Notes: a model not told the origin generated them from the sequence alone. DNA of 64,000 nt from Lachnospiraceae bacterium YSB2008 (GCA_000687655.1 JHWR01000013.1:32195-96194); one strand, 5' to 3'; counted from the first letter of the stretch, positions 51,841 through 61,324 are shown. A program made the numbers and translations.

Positions 51841-52707
51841 ATGAAAAAGGAAGAAATGCTTAGTAATCCAAGGGTTACTATAGATGCGATAAAAAAGTAT
51901 GATTTTACATTTCAGAAGAAGTTCGGACAGAATTTTCTGATAGATGATCATGTTATAGATAAGATTATAGCGGCAGCAGAAATAACTAAGGACGATACTG
52001 TGCTTGAGATCGGACCCGGAATGGGAAATCTGACTCAGCATCTGGCTGAGAACGCCGGAAAGGTATATGCGGTTGAAATAGATAAGAAACTGATTCCTAT
52101 TCTCAGTGAAACCCTTTCGTCTTTTGATAATGTTGAGATTGTGAATGGTGATATCCTTAAGACTGATATAGCAGAACTTACCGGAGGAGCAAGACTTAAG
52201 ATAGTTGCAAATCTTCCGTATTATATTACTACTCCTATAATAATGAGTCTGCTGGAGAATCATGTGCCGGCAGAATCTATAACGGTTATGGTTCAGAAAG
52301 AGGTTGCAGACAGGATGGCTGCATCACCGGGAACCAAAGATTATGGCGCGCTTTCATTGGCAGTTCAGTATTATACCGAACCATATCTGGCTGCAAATGT
52401 ACCGCCAAATTGTTTCATTCCAAGACCGAATGTCGGTTCGGCAGTCATACGCATGAAGATTCATGACAAACCTCCTGTGGAAGTAAAAGATGAGAAACTG
52501 ATGTTCAGTCTTATTAAGGCGTCCTTTGGAGAACGTCGTAAGACTCTTCAGAACGGAATTAACAACTTCCCTGATCTGGACATAAGTAAGGAAGAGGTTG
52601 CAGAGGCTCTCCGTACTATGGGGCTCGACGAACTGATCCGTGGCGAGAAGCTTTCACTTGCACAGTTTGCTGAACTCGCAGATGTGCTTTATGATAATTC
52701 GAAGTGA
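51841..52707 (+). CDS. rsmA: 16S rRNA dimethyladenosine transferase
   Basis: A 288-residue methyltransferase (KsgA) that dimethylates two adjacent adenosines near the 3' end of 16S rRNA late in 30S assembly. The family start KKFGQNFLIDDHVIDKI, SAM site LEIGPGMGNLTQHL, and catalytic NLPYYITTPIIM are visible, with the C-terminal helical domain FGERRKTLQNGI. tadA follows 36 bp downstream, so the two RNA-modification genes are probably co-transcribed. Confidence 0.96.
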   Translation: MKKEEMLSNPRVTIDAIKKYDFTFQKKFGQNFLIDDHVIDKIIAAAEITKDDTVLEIGPGMGNLTQHLAENAGKVYAVEIDKKLIPILSETLSSFDNVEIVNGDILKTDIAELTGGARLKIVANLPYYITTPIIMSLLENHVPAESITVMVQKEVADRMAASPGTKDYGALSLAVQYYTEPYLAANVPPNCFIPRPNVGSAVIRMKIHDKPPVEVKDEKLMFSLIKASFGERRKTLQNGINNFPDLDISKEEVAEALRTMGLDELIRGEKLSLAQFAELADVLYDNSK

Positions 52708-52743
52708 GGGTAAAAGATTTTACTCTTCACATCAGAGAGTGAT

Positions 52744-53217
52744 ATGAAAACAACAGATGAAAAATATATGAGTGAGGCACTGCGCCTTGCTCGAAAAGCA
52801 TATGCAAATGATGACGTGCCCATAGGCTGTGTAATAGTTTATGAGGACCGAATCATAGCTCGGGGTTATAACAGAAGAAATAAAGACAGAACAACTCTTG
52901 CACATGCAGAAATCATGGCGATAAAGAAAGCTTCCAAAGTGATAGGTGACTGGAGGCTTGAGGACTGTACCATGTACGTTACTCTTGAACCATGTCAGAT
53001 GTGCGCAGGAGCCATAATCCAGGCAAGGATTCCAAAAGTAGTCATAGGCTGCATGAATCCGAAGGCAGGATGCGCGGGCTCTGTTCTGAATCTGCTTCAG
53101 ATGGATGGTTTCAATCATAAGGCTGAGGTAGAAAGAGGAGTCCTTGAAGAGGAGTGTTCTGAATTGCTGAAAAGATTTTTCTTAGAACTCAGAGAGAGAA
53201 GGAGAGGGGATACATGA
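52744..53217 (+). CDS. tadA: tRNA-specific adenosine deaminase
   Basis: A 157-residue zinc deaminase that converts A34 to inosine in tRNA-Arg. The catalytic HAEIMAIKKAS (zinc His and proton-shuttle Glu) and zinc motif EPCQMCAGAI are in place, as is the N-terminal MSEALRLARKAYANDDVPIG. The stop overlaps the next gene by 4 bp. General cytidine/guanine deaminase alternatives are less likely given the VPIG...IVYED pattern. Confidence 0.93.
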   Translation: MKTTDEKYMSEALRLARKAYANDDVPIGCVIVYEDRIIARGYNRRNKDRTTLAHAEIMAIKKASKVIGDWRLEDCTMYVTLEPCQMCAGAIIQARIPKVVIGCMNPKAGCAGSVLNLLQMDGFNHKAEVERGVLEEECSELLKRFFLELRERRRGDT

Positions 53218-55706
53218 CAGAAAGAATCTATCTGAATGATGGCTGGGGTTTTACAAAAGAATACACAGAAGAGCTTCTGAGCGGTACATTTTCAGGTGAG
53301 CTTGAGAAAGTAAGGCTTCCGCATACTGTGGTCGAAACACCATACAACTATTTTGATGAAAGTATATATCAGATGGTCAGTGGTTACAGAAGGATTATCG
53401 AGGCTCCTGAGGAGTGGAAGGGCAAAGCGGTTCTTCTCACTATTGAAGCAGCGGGTCATTATGCAGAAGTATATCTGAATGGTGAAATGGTCATAAGCCA
53501 TAGTAATGGATATACGGCATTTACAGTTGATCTTGCGGATAAGCTTCAGTACGGAAAAGAAAACTGCCTGGTTGTCAAAGTAGACAGCCGTGAATCTCTG
53601 AATATACCTCCATTTGGATATGTTATAGATTACATGACATATGGCGGACTGTACAGAGAAGTATATATAGATATTAAAGAGAAGACTTATATCAAAGATA
53701 TCTTTGTTAAGCCGATGATACCGGATGAGGAGATTCTTCCGGGTGAAGAGGTATCGGGCGGAAAGATGAAGGAAAGACTGAGGAGCTTTACATTTACAGG
53801 TAAAGTGGATTACAGCCTGACCTTATCTGATGTTTCTGAAGAAGATCTTGAGAATTCCATTTACAAGGTAAAGCAGATTATATATGCAGTTACCATAGAT
53901 GGAAGTCTTGGAAATGAAATAATAACAAAGGAAGCAGAATTTAATCCATATGAAGACGGAAGTACTGTTATGAAGGGCAGTATTGATGTTCAGGATGTGA
54001 GCCTCTGGGATGTTACATCTCCTAAGCTTTATATGGTTAAGACTCTCCTTACAAAGGGAGAAACAGTTGTTGATGAGAAAAAAGTCAAATTCGGATGGAG
54101 AAAGGCTGAGTTCAGAAGAGACGGATTTTTCCTTAACGGACGTAAGCTTAAGATAAGAGGTCTTAACCGTCATCAGAGTTATCCGTATGTCGGATATGCA
54201 ATGCCTGAAAGCATGCAGAGACTGGATGCGGATATCATGAAATTTGAGCTTGGACTTAATGCGGCAAGAACCTCGCACTATCCACAGTCTCATTATTTCC
54301 TTGATGAATGCGACCGTATCGGACTTATGGTATTCACAGAGATTCCCGGATGGCAGCATATCGGTGACGATTCCTGGAAGGAACAGGCTGTCAGAAATAC
54401 CGAAGAAATGATACTGGAATACAGGAATCATACGTCCATCATTCTCTGGGGAGTACGTATAAATGAATCGCAGGACGATGATGAGCTTTACGCAAGAACG
54501 AATGATGTTGCACATAAGCTTGACCCTACACGTCCTACCGGCGGCGTGAGATTCATAAAGAAGAGTCATCTTCTTGAAGATGTTTATACTTATAACGATT
54601 TTGTTCACTCGGGTAAGAATCAGGGTGTAGATAAAAAGAGTGTAGTAACACCGGATGTTACCAAACCGTATCTTATCAGTGAATACAATGGGCATATGTT
54701 CCCTACAAAAGCATTTGACGATGAGGAACACAGACAGGAGCATGCACTTCGTCATGCTAATGTTCTGGATTCTGTTAATGAAAACAGAGACATATGCGGT
54801 TCATTTGGATGGTGTATGTTTGACTATAATACTCACAAGGACTTTGGAAGCGGAGACAGAATATGTTACCATGGAGTTATGGATATGTTCCGTAATCCTA
54901 AGCTGGCAGCGGCTGTGTATTCCATGCATCAGACCAAGACGCCGGTTCTTGAAGTCAGTTCTTCGTTTGATATAGGTGAGCATCCGGCAGGAAACAAAGG
55001 CAATCTATACATTTTCACAAATGCTGACAGTGTGAAAATGTATAAGAATGATAAATTTATAAAGGAATATACACATAAGGATTCGCCATATAAGAATCTC
55101 AGGTATGCACCGATACTGATAGATGATTACATCGGTGATGCTATAGAAGAAAATGAAGACTTCTCTCCGAATCAGGCTAAGACTATTAAGGAACTTCTGA
55201 ATTATACGGCAAGGTATGGTCAGGATTATCCGGTTAATATGAAAGCCAAGATGGTGAAGGCGCTTACGGTTTATCGAATGACATTTGCAGATGCCGTAGA
55301 TCTGTACGGCAAGTATGTAGGTGACTGGGGCGGAGCGGCAACAACCTTCAAATTTGAAGCCATCAGAAATGGTGAGGTAGTTAAGACGGTTACGAGATCT
55401 GCGGTGACTAAGCTCTGCATTACGGCGAAGATCAGCAGACAGGAACTTGTTGAAGGAAATACTTATGATGCTGCACTGGTTCGTATAATGGTGTGTGATC
55501 AGTTTGGAAATGTAGCGCCATTTTACAGTGAACCTGTTCAGATAGTAACAGAGGGACCTATAGAAGTGATCGGACCGTCGTACGCACTGATGCGTGGAGG
55601 AATGGGCGGTACAATGATCAGGACAACAGGCCAAAAGGGAACTGCTAAAATTATTCTCAAGGCGGCTCAGACAGAAGATATAACTATAAACTTAGAGGTA
55701 AAGTAA
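53214..55706 (+). CDS. Glycoside hydrolase family 2 (beta-galactosidase-like)
   Basis: This encodes 830 residues and has no signal peptide, so it is presumably cytoplasmic and acts on imported oligosaccharides. An N-terminal jelly-roll domain (DGWGFTKEY, LTIEAAGHYAEVYLNGE) and Ig-like domain are followed by a TIM barrel (KIRGLNRHQSYPYVG), the acid/base region HTSIILWGVRINES, and a probable nucleophile Glu in LISEYNG. A C-terminal beta domain ends the protein. The substrate (galactoside, mannoside or glucuronide) cannot be told by eye. The start overlaps the tadA stop by 4 bp and prsW follows with no gap. Confidence 0.88.
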   Translation: MTERIYLNDGWGFTKEYTEELLSGTFSGELEKVRLPHTVVETPYNYFDESIYQMVSGYRRIIEAPEEWKGKAVLLTIEAAGHYAEVYLNGEMVISHSNGYTAFTVDLADKLQYGKENCLVVKVDSRESLNIPPFGYVIDYMTYGGLYREVYIDIKEKTYIKDIFVKPMIPDEEILPGEEVSGGKMKERLRSFTFTGKVDYSLTLSDVSEEDLENSIYKVKQIIYAVTIDGSLGNEIITKEAEFNPYEDGSTVMKGSIDVQDVSLWDVTSPKLYMVKTLLTKGETVVDEKKVKFGWRKAEFRRDGFFLNGRKLKIRGLNRHQSYPYVGYAMPESMQRLDADIMKFELGLNAARTSHYPQSHYFLDECDRIGLMVFTEIPGWQHIGDDSWKEQAVRNTEEMILEYRNHTSIILWGVRINESQDDDELYARTNDVAHKLDPTRPTGGVRFIKKSHLLEDVYTYNDFVHSGKNQGVDKKSVVTPDVTKPYLISEYNGHMFPTKAFDDEEHRQEHALRHANVLDSVNENRDICGSFGWCMFDYNTHKDFGSGDRICYHGVMDMFRNPKLAAAVYSMHQTKTPVLEVSSSFDIGEHPAGNKGNLYIFTNADSVKMYKNDKFIKEYTHKDSPYKNLRYAPILIDDYIGDAIEENEDFSPNQAKTIKELLNYTARYGQDYPVNMKAKMVKALTVYRMTFADAVDLYGKYVGDWGGAATTFKFEAIRNGEVVKTVTRSAVTKLCITAKISRQELVEGNTYDAALVRIMVCDQFGNVAPFYSEPVQIVTEGPIEVIGPSYALMRGGMGGTMIRTTGQKGTAKIILKAAQTEDITINLEVK

Positions 55707-57212
55707 ATGCAAGTATTACTAGGGCTTTCAATATTGCCTACAATTCTCATAATGTTGTACATAAGAAAGAAGGAATACCATGACAAGGAGCCGGGTGGGC
55801 TTCTGGCACTTCTTTTCATTCTCGGAGCTGTTCCGAGTGTTATCGCGGCTATGATCCTGGAATTTCTTGGGGAAGCAATAATTAAATGGATTGGTATATT
55901 TCCACAAGGAACCTTCCTGTATTATTTCTTTGATGCATTTCTTGTTGTTGCTCTGGCCGAGGAAGGGTGCAAGTTCCTGTCTATGTATATAGCGAGCTGG
56001 AACAATAAGAATTTCGATTATAAATACGATGGAATAGTTTATGCCGTATTTACATCTCTTGGATTTGCAACCATAGAGAATATTATGTATGTATTCATGA
56101 GCGGAGGAGGCGGCCTCAAGGTAGCTCTCCTCAGAGCTGTGCTTTCGGTTCCGGGACATGCTGAGTTCGGAATATTCATGGGATACTTCTATGGTATGGC
56201 CAAGATGCATTTTGTAAAAGGTAATACCAAAGAGTGTAACAGATATAAGATTCTTGCACTTCTGGTTCCTATAGGGATACATGGATTCTATGATTTCTGT
56301 CTTTTCCTTGAGAATTGGCTGGCAACTGCGCTTTTCGTAGTATTTGTTATTACGATAGATGTACTTGCGATAATAAGAGTAAACCGTTCAGCAAAAGAAG
56401 ACGACTACTTCTTCACGCAGTTTATACTTCAGGCAAACGGACGCCCTATGAAGGTAGAGAAAGGTTATCAGCTTGCATACCTTGGTGGTCAGTATACACA
56501 GGTTAAGAATCCTAACATGGGACAGAGTGCAATGGATGGAATCGCTGCTCTTAACAGATCGGGCTACAGTGTGAGTGGAACAGTTCCGCAGGGAAGTATG
56601 GCCGATCCTATGCAGCAGGCATATATGCAGCAGCAATATATGAGACAGCTTTCTCAGAATGGCTATGCAGTTTATCAGACGAACAATTATGGTGGTTACA
56701 GAATAAACGGAAATGGAATGCCATATGGTATGCCTCAGCAACAGTACGGCCGACCTGCTCAGCCACAATACGGCAGACCGGCACAGCCTATGCAGGGCCA
56801 ATATGGACGTCAGGCATACCCGGGACAGCCTCAGCAGCAGTACGGCAGACCGGCACAGCCTATGCAGGGTCAGTATGGCAGACCGGCACAACCTATGCAG
56901 GGCCAGTATGGCAGACCGGCGCAGCAGTATGGCCAGCAGCCTATGCAGGGCCAGTACGGAAGAGCGCAGGCGGGATATGGTCAGCCACAGGGTCAGTACG
57001 GAAGACCACAGGCAGGCTACGGTCAGCAAGGCAGGCCTCAGGGTTATGGCCAGCCGACCGGCAGAGCCCAGATGTCGGATGTTATCCCAAGAACTATGGC
57101 TATGATAGCTCCGACACCACCGAAATTCATATATTGTCCGAGCTGCGGTGGAATCACACCTATCAATTCATTTTCATGCCGTAATTGCGGCAAACCCCTT
57201 AATGCAAGATAA
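55707..57212 (+). CDS. PrsW-family membrane protease with repeat tail and zinc ribbon
   Basis: This encodes 501 residues. About eight membrane helices fill residues 1-225, with the PrsW metalloprotease motifs: E85/E86 in VALAEEGCKF, E124 in ATIENIMYV, H151 in VPGHAEFG, H192 in GIHGFYDF. PrsW proteases cleave anti-sigma factors or stress sensors. Here a long Q/Y/G/P-rich repeat region (about 330-460, units like QYGRPAQPMQG) and a C-terminal zinc ribbon (CPSCGG, CRNCG) follow, which ordinary PrsW lacks. The ATG directly follows the stop of the glycosidase gene. The tail may bring partners to the protease. Confidence 0.85.
   Translation: MQVLLGLSILPTILIMLYIRKKEYHDKEPGGLLALLFILGAVPSVIAAMILEFLGEAIIKWIGIFPQGTFLYYFFDAFLVVALAEEGCKFLSMYIASWNNKNFDYKYDGIVYAVFTSLGFATIENIMYVFMSGGGGLKVALLRAVLSVPGHAEFGIFMGYFYGMAKMHFVKGNTKECNRYKILALLVPIGIHGFYDFCLFLENWLATALFVVFVITIDVLAIIRVNRSAKEDDYFFTQFILQANGRPMKVEKGYQLAYLGGQYTQVKNPNMGQSAMDGIAALNRSGYSVSGTVPQGSMADPMQQAYMQQQYMRQLSQNGYAVYQTNNYGGYRINGNGMPYGMPQQQYGRPAQPQYGRPAQPMQGQYGRQAYPGQPQQQYGRPAQPMQGQYGRPAQPMQGQYGRPAQQYGQQPMQGQYGRAQAGYGQPQGQYGRPQAGYGQQGRPQGYGQPTGRAQMSDVIPRTMAMIAPTPPKFIYCPSCGGITPINSFSCRNCGKPLNAR
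56734..57060 (+). repeat. Imperfect tandem repeats inside prsW
   Basis: Repeating DNA units around CAGTACGGCAGACCGGCACAG encode QYGRPAQPMQG-type peptides, roughly ten imperfect copies of variable length. Such repeats can change in number by slippage. The false antisense frame across this region is a by-product of the repeats. Confidence 0.7.
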
Positions 57213-57267
57213 GTATTATTCTTAAGAAACACTGAAATGATTAAATGTAAGATTGAAAGGAGTTAGT

Positions 57268-57774
57268 ATGAATCCTTTGGCAATCGTTATTATATCTGCC
57301 GCTATACTTATAGGTGTAGTGGCAGGTCTTATTATTGCTAATAATAATAAAAAGATATTTGCTTCAGGTGCAGCAAGACAGAATAGAAATTATGATTTTT
57401 ATATGCAGGAGCATACATTTAAAACAAATGTAACTGATATAAAGGCATTATTAAACGCGCTTGACAAAGATACTCTGACCAGAAATGGTGTAAGTATCAG
57501 TATTGATCAGCCGGGGACAAAACTTATATTCAGTGGCAGCGGATTTGCTGCTTCTCTGAAGACGGCGGGTGCGTCGGATATTTCCGGCATATATATGTAC
57601 AGATTCAGAGTTGGTAAATGGAAGGAATATAGAGGTACTATGGATAATTCCACGAGGATGGGGCTCAATGTGCTTCTTACATCTATAGAAAAGGCGTTTC
57701 TTACTCTCGATTATAATGCAGTTGTCGAAAGAACGTACGTAACTGATATAAGTACAAAATCATCTTTCTTTTAA
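57268..57774 (+). CDS. Small membrane-anchored protein of unknown function
   Basis: This encodes about 168 residues. One N-terminal membrane helix (LAIVIISAAILIGVVAGLII) is followed by a soluble domain of about 140 residues without cysteine or obvious catalytic motif (DIKALLNALDKDTLTRNG, FSGSGFAASLKTAG, MYRFRVGKWKEYRG). I do not recognise it. ATG 57268 follows GAAAGGAGTTAGT. It sits 11 bp before the zinc-ribbon/solute-binding protein gene and is probably in the same operon, with which it may share a function at the membrane. Confidence 0.75.
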   Translation: MNPLAIVIISAAILIGVVAGLIIANNNKKIFASGAARQNRNYDFYMQEHTFKTNVTDIKALLNALDKDTLTRNGVSISIDQPGTKLIFSGSGFAASLKTAGASDISGIYMYRFRVGKWKEYRGTMDNSTRMGLNVLLTSIEKAFLTLDYNAVVERTYVTDISTKSSFF

Positions 57775-57785
57775 AGGAGTTTTTT

Positions 57786-59882
57786 ATGTTTTGCAGGAAA
57801 TGTGGCAAGGAGCTTCCTCCGGACAGTGAATTCTGTTTCGCGTGCGGTGCACGAATAATGCATCCTTCTGAGAACAAGACGGAACAGACGTATAGTACGG
57901 AACAGACGTATAATACGGAGCAGACGTATAATACGGAGCAGACGTACAATACGGAGCAGACGTATAGTACAGAACAGACGTACAATACAGAACAGACGTA
58001 TAATACAGACCAGTCATATAATACGAATCAGACATATTATACTGATTCTGTATATGGCGCGGCAGGTAATAATTATTCATATGACCCGGTGGCTGCTGTA
58101 AATAAAGGCGGAAGTGAAGTAAATAAATCTCTGTTATGGATCATATTCGGAATAACTGTTGTATCGGCGATTCTGATGGCACTTATCGTCATACTCCCAA
58201 TTGTACATCATCGTAGAGGGGCAGATAATCAAGATGTTACAGAAGCTGTCACTACGACTGAGGCTTACTACAGTACCACTGAATCATATACGGAAGCTGA
58301 TACTCAGAATGATAATTATGTATCTGATGATGACTATTTTTATATATATGTCGGAGATAGTTACTTGAATAGTTTGAATCAGTATCTGGAACTCTTCTTT
58401 GAAGATTATCCCGAATACAGGGATAAGGTGAAAGTGGAGAATGTCGGTGATAGTATATCTGATTTCTTATATAAGGTTGATGATGGCTCAAGCTTTGACA
58501 AATGTCCGTCCATGGTGTTTATAGACACTGATTATTCAGGCTTTCTGTCGAATAAAGATAAGTATTATACGATGGATGAAGTGGGTATTACAGCGGCAGA
58601 TACTGAGGCAATGTATGCTATTGCCGATGAATTCACTGTCTTAGACGGAAGTCGTATGGGACTCTCTCCTTCTGTATGCCCGGGTGCATATATGTATAAC
58701 GCTGATATAGCAAAAGAAGTCTTCGGTGATTCATATAGAGAGACTTTGGATAGATATTTCAGAACCTGGGATGGAGTACTTGAGGCAGCAGAATTACTTA
58801 AAGAAAGAGGGTATTACCTTGTTCCCGGATCGGAATGTGTATCCAGGTGCATGGGTGATAGTTATGACGATCATGTATTCTATGAAATAAAGAATAATTA
58901 TTCAAAGGAATATTCTGAATGGAGTGTAGAATGGTCTGAGAGCTTCAGAGAAGATGTGTTCGGCATATTTGGAACCACCTGGATGAATTATACATATGGA
59001 GGTATGGCTCCGGATAATGGGTATATAGGAGATTGTCCTATAATGAATATTGATGCATGTGTTACACCGATAGCATATCACTGGGGTGGAACTATCTTTG
59101 GAGTTCCGAAGAACTGTACAGATACCGAGTTAGCACGAAAGATTTTGATTTCATGCTGTGTAGACTCTGATAATCAGCATAAAGTTGCAAAAGATATAGG
59201 TGACTTTCCAAATAATAAGGACCTTGTCGGGACAATGATAGCTGCGGGAGAAAGTATAGATAACTGGACATCGCTGAAAGATGGTAACAGAGTAGCTGTT
59301 TCTGTGAAGTCTATGGCTGCATTTCATGAGATGGCCCAGATGCATTGCGGAGAGTACAATAAGGGCGTTGCTGATAACAATGAAGGTGATAAAACTGCAG
59401 CAGGCGTGGATAATGGTTCTCTGTTTGGGTTCTCGGATGGAATTCTGATTGTAGATAATAGTCTCTTTGGAAAAAGCTATGATGAACTGAATAGTTTCCT
59501 TGTTAATCCTCTGACTGATCTTACCCCTTGGGAGTGGGCGGATAAACCATTAGAATATCTGAACTATCAATATACAGACGGTAATAATTATGTGCTGTAT
59601 TTTGAAAACAATAAGCTTATTGGTATAAGAAGTGAAGTGACTATCGATCAATATGCAATTCCAAACGATCTTTTCGAAAAGGCAAAGAACAGATTCGGTG
59701 AGGATTACATTTATTGGTATAAAGAAGATACGGGCGAAACATTTGAATATGATTGGAAAACTGATATTCAAGGAAGTACGGGTGAGTATGCAATATTCCT
59801 GAATTATTATGATGACATCACTCATCTGGATCAGCAGTACACGTCTCCTGACTATTCGGGAGAATCAATCCAGTCTCATTAG
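57786..59882 (+). CDS. Zinc-ribbon / repeat / membrane / solute-binding-like protein
   Basis: This encodes 698 residues. The N terminus is a zinc ribbon (FCRKCGKELPPDSEFCFACG), then nine 6-residue repeats of type EQTYNT (33-86), then one membrane helix (about 116-138) preceded by polar sequence. The remainder (about 180-690) resembles an extracellular family 1 solute-binding protein (FYIYVGDSYLNSLNQYLELF, GAYMYNADIAKEVFGDSY, GGTIFGVPKNCTDTELARKI). The topology implied is ribbon inside, binding domain outside. Its ligand and partner permease are not present here. ATG 57786 follows AAAGGAGTTTTTT. The solute-binding call is based on overall pattern only. Confidence 0.75.
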   Translation: MFCRKCGKELPPDSEFCFACGARIMHPSENKTEQTYSTEQTYNTEQTYNTEQTYNTEQTYSTEQTYNTEQTYNTDQSYNTNQTYYTDSVYGAAGNNYSYDPVAAVNKGGSEVNKSLLWIIFGITVVSAILMALIVILPIVHHRRGADNQDVTEAVTTTEAYYSTTESYTEADTQNDNYVSDDDYFYIYVGDSYLNSLNQYLELFFEDYPEYRDKVKVENVGDSISDFLYKVDDGSSFDKCPSMVFIDTDYSGFLSNKDKYYTMDEVGITAADTEAMYAIADEFTVLDGSRMGLSPSVCPGAYMYNADIAKEVFGDSYRETLDRYFRTWDGVLEAAELLKERGYYLVPGSECVSRCMGDSYDDHVFYEIKNNYSKEYSEWSVEWSESFREDVFGIFGTTWMNYTYGGMAPDNGYIGDCPIMNIDACVTPIAYHWGGTIFGVPKNCTDTELARKILISCCVDSDNQHKVAKDIGDFPNNKDLVGTMIAAGESIDNWTSLKDGNRVAVSVKSMAAFHEMAQMHCGEYNKGVADNNEGDKTAAGVDNGSLFGFSDGILIVDNSLFGKSYDELNSFLVNPLTDLTPWEWADKPLEYLNYQYTDGNNYVLYFENNKLIGIRSEVTIDQYAIPNDLFEKAKNRFGEDYIYWYKEDTGETFEYDWKTDIQGSTGEYAIFLNYYDDITHLDQQYTSPDYSGESIQSH
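57882..58043 (+). repeat. Nine tandem 18-bp repeats
   Basis: Units of the form GAACAGACGTATAATACG, nine copies with few changes, in frame with the protein (EQTYNT and variants; the last copies read DQSYNT and NQTYYT). In-frame gain or loss of units would only change linker length. Confidence 0.9.
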
Positions 59883-59892
59883 GAGTAATAAA

Positions 59893-60984
59893 ATGAATCC
59901 AACTATAATTCTGATCATTATCACAATTGTATTAGTGTTGATCATATATGCTATAAGATATGTGCTCAACAACCTGATCAATAAGGGAACAGATGCAATA
60001 GGTAATGCATATAGAAAAAGTAAGAATGTAAATAAAGGCCCATCTGTTGAAAGACTCGCGGATATATATCCGGATATTGCAGCCATGCATAGAAGAAATG
60101 GATCGGCAACTGAAGCAAACCCTGCACTTATGCAGGCAGTTAAAGCTGCAGGGGCGGAGCATTCAGTGGCGGCAGGAAGTGTCCAGTCGCCGGTATATGC
60201 TCAGCAGGCGAATGTTCAGTCGAACAAAAGTTATGGTCAACAGGCAAATGAACAGCCGAGCATGGGTTATGGCCAGCAGGCAAATGAACAGCCGAATGCA
60301 GGATATACGCAGTATCAGAATATGCAGTATGGCTCGGCATATAATAAAGGGACCGGTGCTACTTTGGCATATATATTTATCATTGCAGGTCTGGTTATAA
60401 ATGGTATCCTGCTACTTTGTTTTGCTGTAAATCTGATCAGATTTTCCCATACATCTTCGTACAGTATCGGTCTTGAATATACGAATTTATTTCGTCGAGG
60501 CACAGTAGAAATATTGTTATTTATATCACTTATAGCTATCGCGGCAAATGTAGTTTTGCTGGTTACCAAGAAAGTGATATATACATTTTTCTTTCCTGCC
60601 CTTATGACAGTTTTAAATTCCTTGTATATGTATGTATTAAATCGACAAACACATATTCTTTCAACGCGTGGCCTGTTGATGCTTATTAGAAGCAAGATGC
60701 CGCCAAGGGCTTTATTGGTAAGATTATGCGGTCCGACATTTGTGGTTATAGCGATATTATTTGCGGTTTTTGCGGCGATTTATCTTTTGAAAAAGTACAA
60801 ATGGTCACTCTATATTCTTATAGGAGTCGGAGCATTGCTCTCGATTATGGGATTCTTTCTTCTTCGAGTGACTTTTATGAGTTCGATATATTATAGAGTT
60901 GCATTTTTTAATGCATTAGGTTACCCGCTTGTATGTCTTTTCGCTGATAAGGCATTTGGAACAGAGAATGAATCGATATTATAG
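59893..60984 (+). CDS. Multi-pass membrane protein with Q-rich repeat segment
   Basis: This encodes about 363 residues. One N-terminal membrane helix (ILIIITIVLVLIIYAI) is followed by a soluble stretch of about 130 residues, with a repeat part GYGQQANEQPS/GYGQQANEQPN. Then come about five membrane helices (about 155-360). No known family is recognised. ATG 59893 follows AGGAGTAATAAA, 10 bp after the preceding stop, so it belongs with the two upstream genes. The Q/Y/G/P linker resembles the tails of the PrsW and DUF975 proteins in this window. Confidence 0.75.
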   Translation: MNPTIILIIITIVLVLIIYAIRYVLNNLINKGTDAIGNAYRKSKNVNKGPSVERLADIYPDIAAMHRRNGSATEANPALMQAVKAAGAEHSVAAGSVQSPVYAQQANVQSNKSYGQQANEQPSMGYGQQANEQPNAGYTQYQNMQYGSAYNKGTGATLAYIFIIAGLVINGILLLCFAVNLIRFSHTSSYSIGLEYTNLFRRGTVEILLFISLIAIAANVVLLVTKKVIYTFFFPALMTVLNSLYMYVLNRQTHILSTRGLLMLIRSKMPPRALLVRLCGPTFVVIAILFAVFAAIYLLKKYKWSLYILIGVGALLSIMGFFLLRVTFMSSIYYRVAFFNALGYPLVCLFADKAFGTENESIL

Positions 60985-61023
60985 ATGGACCATAGTATAA
61001 AACGTTCATTTGTTGGTAAGTGC

Positions 61024-61052
61024 TTGAAAAAGTAATTGCATTATAATATAAT
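61024..61052 (+). promoter_or_regulatory. Promoter of the SRP RNA gene
   Basis: TTGAAA at 61024-61029 and TATAAT at 61047-61052 with a 17-bp spacer; an overlapping second TATAAT is at 61042-61047. Confidence 0.75.
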
Positions 61053-61054
61053 GT

Positions 61055-61324
61055 GGGTTGCGCAGCCGGGGAGATAGCGGTGCCCTGTACCTGCAATCCG
61101 CTATAGCAGGGGTGATGGTCAGCCTAGAAAGAATCTTTTGTGATGCTGGCTTCGGTAAGTGATGTTGACGTTTTGGTCTTACGCGACGGGAACCTGTGAA
61201 CCGTGTCAGGTTGGGAACAAAGCAGCACTAAGCAGGACCTTCCGTGTGCCGTGAGGGTGCCGGGACTGAGTTAACTGCCGGAGTAACGGTCATGATTGTC
61301 TGGCGAAGCTGGCCGCGCTTTTTT
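61055..61324 (+). ncRNA. ffs: Signal recognition particle RNA, large Firmicutes type
   Basis: About 270 nt. The Alu-domain start GATAGCGGTGCCCTGTACCTGCAATCCGCTATAGC and the Ffh-binding helix 8 are readable: GTCAGGTTG, then tetraloop GGAA, then CAAAGCAGCACTAAG, matching the conserved GTCAGG/AGCAGCA internal loop. The RNA ends in a GC hairpin with a T run at 61319-61324. It targets membrane and secreted proteins with Ffh. The boundaries are approximate. This element fills the otherwise gene-free stretch 60985-61440. Confidence 0.93.

Noticed and set aside
56388..57029. Long antisense frame opposite prsW
   Set aside because: It is the mirror of the QYGRPAQP repeats, with repeated RSAILALHRL-like units and no ribosome site.
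57882..58043. Possible CRISPR array
   Set aside because: The repeats are directly adjacent with no spacers, and they are in frame with a protein.
57701..58080. Two antisense frames with YVCSVL or YTSVL repeats
   Set aside because: They are shadows of the 18-bp EQTYNT repeats.
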